Assembly (NCBI GenBank): GCA_015489055.1
Contig: WFMO01000009.1
Location: forward strand, 1-8,317
Reading direction: 5' to 3'
Length of the DNA: 8,317 nt
Source of the DNA: Helicobacteraceae bacterium
GTDB lineage: Bacteria; Campylobacterota; Campylobacteria; Campylobacterales; Sulfurimonadaceae
The notes under the pieces are model-generated. The model did no database searches and was not told the origin of the DNA. It saw nothing but the letters and a program-made list of their open reading frames with translations. Positions 6,451 through 8,317 of the stretch are shown here, piece after piece. The translations under genes and the position numbers were made by a program. Every line of letters begins with the position of its first letter. The first letter of the stretch is position 1.

Positions 6451-7208
6451 TTGATAACCTTTTTTATAAAATCTATCGTATCATCACAGCATAAAAGCTG
6501 ATGATGATTATATCCTCTTAACTCTTTAAACTCCGCAAGCCGTTTAATCTTCTCAAGCAAAACTAAAGTGCTTTTTAGATAGACAACATCATCGTCCGTA
6601 CTATAAATGAGATATGTATCACAATCCACATTTTGCACGTAACTTGCAGTGTCAAATGAATACCTGATTAAAAATCCGGGCACTAAAGGATATTTGATCT
6701 TTGCCATATGTTTAATACTGTCAAACGTACCTACCAAAATCAATTTATCAACATTTTTACGTGACGCAATAAAAGAAGCAATGCAGCCTCCAAATGAGTA
6801 ACCCATCAAAGAAAAATGCCCGTAATATTTTTCAAACAAATCGCTTACATGTAAAGCGTCATCCAATATGGATGTCTCACTAGGTGAGCCTTCTGAGTTG
6901 CCGTAGCCTCTATAGTTGAATGTCATAATCTGATATTTTGGATAGCACTGCGAAAGCTTATATACAAGTCCTACGCTATCTTGAGATATACCGCCTAGAT
7001 AAAAAATAGTCGCTTTAATATTATCTGGTGTGTAAACAATGCCTTCAAGGGGTGTATTATCCCTAGATCTTAGGCTAAGCATAGTAAATCTGCTATCAAG
7101 TTTATCTTGTCGGTATCTTACAGGATGAAACATAGCAAAATACTGCCACTGATAAAACACAAATATAAGCAAAAATAGTGTGACTGCTATGAAAACAATA
7201 TAGATCAT
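6447..7208 (-). CDS. Membrane-anchored alpha/beta hydrolase
   Basis: This serine hydrolase of 253 residues starts with a hydrophobic segment (about 2-19) that has no cleavage-like motif, so it is probably an N-terminal membrane anchor. The fold is recognisable from YLGG (70-73, oxyanion-hole region), FNYRGYGNSEGSPSE (97-111) and the nucleophile elbow GYSFGG (136-141) with S138. The acid is probably D206 in STDDDVV, and the catalytic histidine H235 or H236 in GYNHHQL. This layout resembles the BEM46/YfhR-type 'alpha/beta hydrolase with N-terminal anchor' proteins, which are esterase- or thioesterase-like with unknown substrates. It overlaps both neighbours by four bases (ATGA at each end), and its start has no real Shine-Dalgarno, so it is probably translated by coupling from the oxidoreductase gene. 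The physiological substrate cannot be inferred. Confidence 0.86.
   Translation of the reverse strand: MIYIVFIAVTLFLLIFVFYQWQYFAMFHPVRYRQDKLDSRFTMLSLRSRDNTPLEGIVYTPDNIKATIFYLGGISQDSVGLVYKLSQCYPKYQIMTFNYRGYGNSEGSPSETSILDDALHVSDLFEKYYGHFSLMGYSFGGCIASFIASRKNVDKLILVGTFDSIKHMAKIKYPLVPGFLIRYSFDTASYVQNVDCDTYLIYSTDDDVVYLKSTLVLLEKIKRLAEFKELRGYNHHQLLCCDDTIDFIKKVIK
6458..6463 (-). promoter_or_regulatory. Shine-Dalgarno of hemH
   Basis: AAAAGG on the minus strand, seven bases before the hemH ATG at 6450, inside the end of the alpha/beta hydrolase gene. It supports this start and suggests that hemH can load ribosomes in addition to the ATGA coupling. Confidence 0.55.
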
Positions 7209-8290
7209 TTTTTCTGCTTTTTTTGATATCGATAAAAAAACCTCGCAGGATTTATTGTAGCATCAATTTCACTGTTTGTTGTTATAAACTCACTTAGCTG
7301 TTTTGCAATATATGGAGCTAACACAAAACCGTAACCGCCTACTCCGTTTATCATATATATATTTTTATAAAAATGTATTTTGTCTAAACTCTCTTCACTC
7401 CTAACAATAGCACCTACTAATGGAAGATAATCGTTTGAACCCGACCTAAGACCCGTGTAATCTTTTAATATTTTTATATCTTTTAAATTGACTGTCTGAC
7501 TAGCTTTTTGCAGTAATTCATCTCTGCCTTTTTGTACGTTATATGGCTGTTTGGATGTTTGAGGATGAAAATGGACATCATGCGTTGCACCTATGGAGAT
7601 TTGAGAGTTGCTTGAAGCGGAAACTGAAACAAATTGATGTAGATTCACCGGTATATCTGTTGATGAGCTGATATCTATGCGATGACCCCAGATACCTCTA
7701 AGCTTGATGTATGGTTCATCTATTATAGGCTTATACGCACCGTTTGCCAAAACAATACGTTTAGCTTTAATTTCGCCTATTTGGTAATAATCACCTTTAC
7801 ATGTAAGCAAGGAGACTTCATGTATAAAAAAATCTATATCTTTTACTAAGGCATGACAAACTCCTGCCGCATCAACAACGCCGCTCTTTAAAAGATAAAC
7901 ATATTCATATTTTTTTGCTTGTTTGCTCACGCACTCTAACGCCTCTGCAGGAGCAGGGCTTGATGACAGAGTTGATGTTTGTTTAAACGCCTGTAATTTT
8001 TTAATTTCATCCGTATATTTGGCAAAGTGTAAAAGCGGTGCAGTTTTTATATATGCCGTAAAATTCTCAGTATAAAAATCAAGAGCATAAACATATGCTT
8101 TATCTATAAGATTCTTTAGCTCTCCGCCTTTTGAAAATTTTGGAGATATGAACGCACCTGCTGCACCACTGCCACCGGAGGCTATACCCTCTTTATCTAT
8201 CAAAGCAACAGATTCTCCAGCATTTTTTAAAAAATAGCTAACCATGCAACCGTTGATTCCGGCACCGACAACTGCTACATCATAAACCAT
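7205..8290 (-). CDS. DAO-family FAD-dependent oxidoreductase, MnmC oxidase-domain-like
   Basis: The 361-residue flavoprotein opens with VAVVGAGINGC, whose GxGxxG (9-14) binds the FAD ADP moiety, with D32 closing strand 2. ASGGSGAAGAFISPK (37-51) matches the segment after the first fold in MnmC-like oxidases. VLANGAY (180-186), GLRSGSNDYLPLVG (280-293) and NGVGGYGFVLAPY (315-327) are the later DAO blocks. The ending, a proline-arginine followed by a basic tail (NPARFFYRYQKKQKK), also resembles the MnmC C terminus. In MnmC this domain oxidatively removes the carboxymethyl group of cmnm5(s2)U34 in tRNA. The MnmC methyltransferase domain is absent. Alternatives are ThiO glycine oxidase or another amine oxidase. 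An in-frame stop at 8296-8294, two codons before the ATG, rules out an N-terminal extension; the Shine-Dalgarno is poor. It is the first complete gene of the minus-strand run. Confidence 0.78.
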   Translation of the reverse strand: MVYDVAVVGAGINGCMVSYFLKNAGESVALIDKEGIASGGSGAAGAFISPKFSKGGELKNLIDKAYVYALDFYTENFTAYIKTAPLLHFAKYTDEIKKLQAFKQTSTLSSSPAPAEALECVSKQAKKYEYVYLLKSGVVDAAGVCHALVKDIDFFIHEVSLLTCKGDYYQIGEIKAKRIVLANGAYKPIIDEPYIKLRGIWGHRIDISSSTDIPVNLHQFVSVSASSNSQISIGATHDVHFHPQTSKQPYNVQKGRDELLQKASQTVNLKDIKILKDYTGLRSGSNDYLPLVGAIVRSEESLDKIHFYKNIYMINGVGGYGFVLAPYIAKQLSEFITTNSEIDATINPARFFYRYQKKQKK

Positions 8291-8293
8291 CCG

Positions 8294-8317
8294 TTAAACA
8301 GTTATCTCTTTAATATC
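8294..8317 (-). CDS. Possible 3' tail of an upstream gene (very short fragment)
   Basis: On the minus strand, the frame entering from the right edge reads Asp-Ile-Lys-Glu-Ile-Thr-Val and then TAA at 8296-8294, three bases before the oxidoreductase start. Because the rest of the operon is spaced this tightly, the segment could be the end of another operon gene outside the window. Seven codons are far too few to identify it, and an open frame of this length is easily due to chance. Confidence 0.2.
   Translation of the reverse strand, partial: DIKEITV

Noticed and set aside
1..8317. Search for CRISPR, transposon, phage, toxin-antitoxin or defence modules.
   Set aside because: No direct-repeat/spacer arrays, terminal inverted repeats, transposase or integrase motifs, or tRNA genes were seen. 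Base composition looks uniform, and the gene content is housekeeping plus three proteins of unclear role.

Overview
The window is AT-rich and almost fully coding: nine genes and no intergenic stretch longer than about 60 bases. The gene types point to the Campylobacterota (Epsilonproteobacteria), perhaps a Sulfurimonas-like organism. These include a carboxynorspermidine/carboxyspermidine dehydrogenase of the polyamine pathway, a DUF695 protein, a Sel1-repeat protein, and AT-rich genes packed into ATGA-overlapping runs. The placement is inferred from protein character, since no taxonomic marker is present.

Layout. One plus-strand gene at the left (48-635, frame open to the window edge) encodes a protein with four Sel1 repeats. 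Everything else is on the minus strand and reads from right to left: a DAO-family FAD oxidoreductase resembling the oxidase half of MnmC (8290-7205), a membrane-anchored alpha/beta hydrolase (7208-6447), ferrochelatase HemH (6450-5491), a HAD phosphatase (5490-4858), a DUF202/YidH-like membrane protein (4861-4460), a DUF695 plus RraB-like protein (4433-3714), an LplT-like transporter fused to a PlsC acyltransferase (3713-1866), and a carboxynorspermidine-type dehydrogenase (1805-618). Three junctions are 4-base ATGA overlaps, two are stop-codon/ATG abutments with no gap, one has a 26-base gap, and the last has a 60-base gap. This is the signature of a single, translationally coupled operon. 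It ends in an 18-base tail-to-tail overlap with the Sel1 gene.

Functionally this is a mixed housekeeping cluster: probable tRNA wobble modification, the last step of heme synthesis, small-molecule phosphatase activity, phospholipid repair and polyamine synthesis, with three proteins of unclear role. I see no mobile element, CRISPR array, phage gene, RNA gene or obvious defence system. The points most worth a second look are an RraB-like domain in a lineage that generally lacks RNase E, the transporter-acyltransferase fusion that lacks the ligase domain of Aas, and the stand-alone MnmC-oxidase-like protein.
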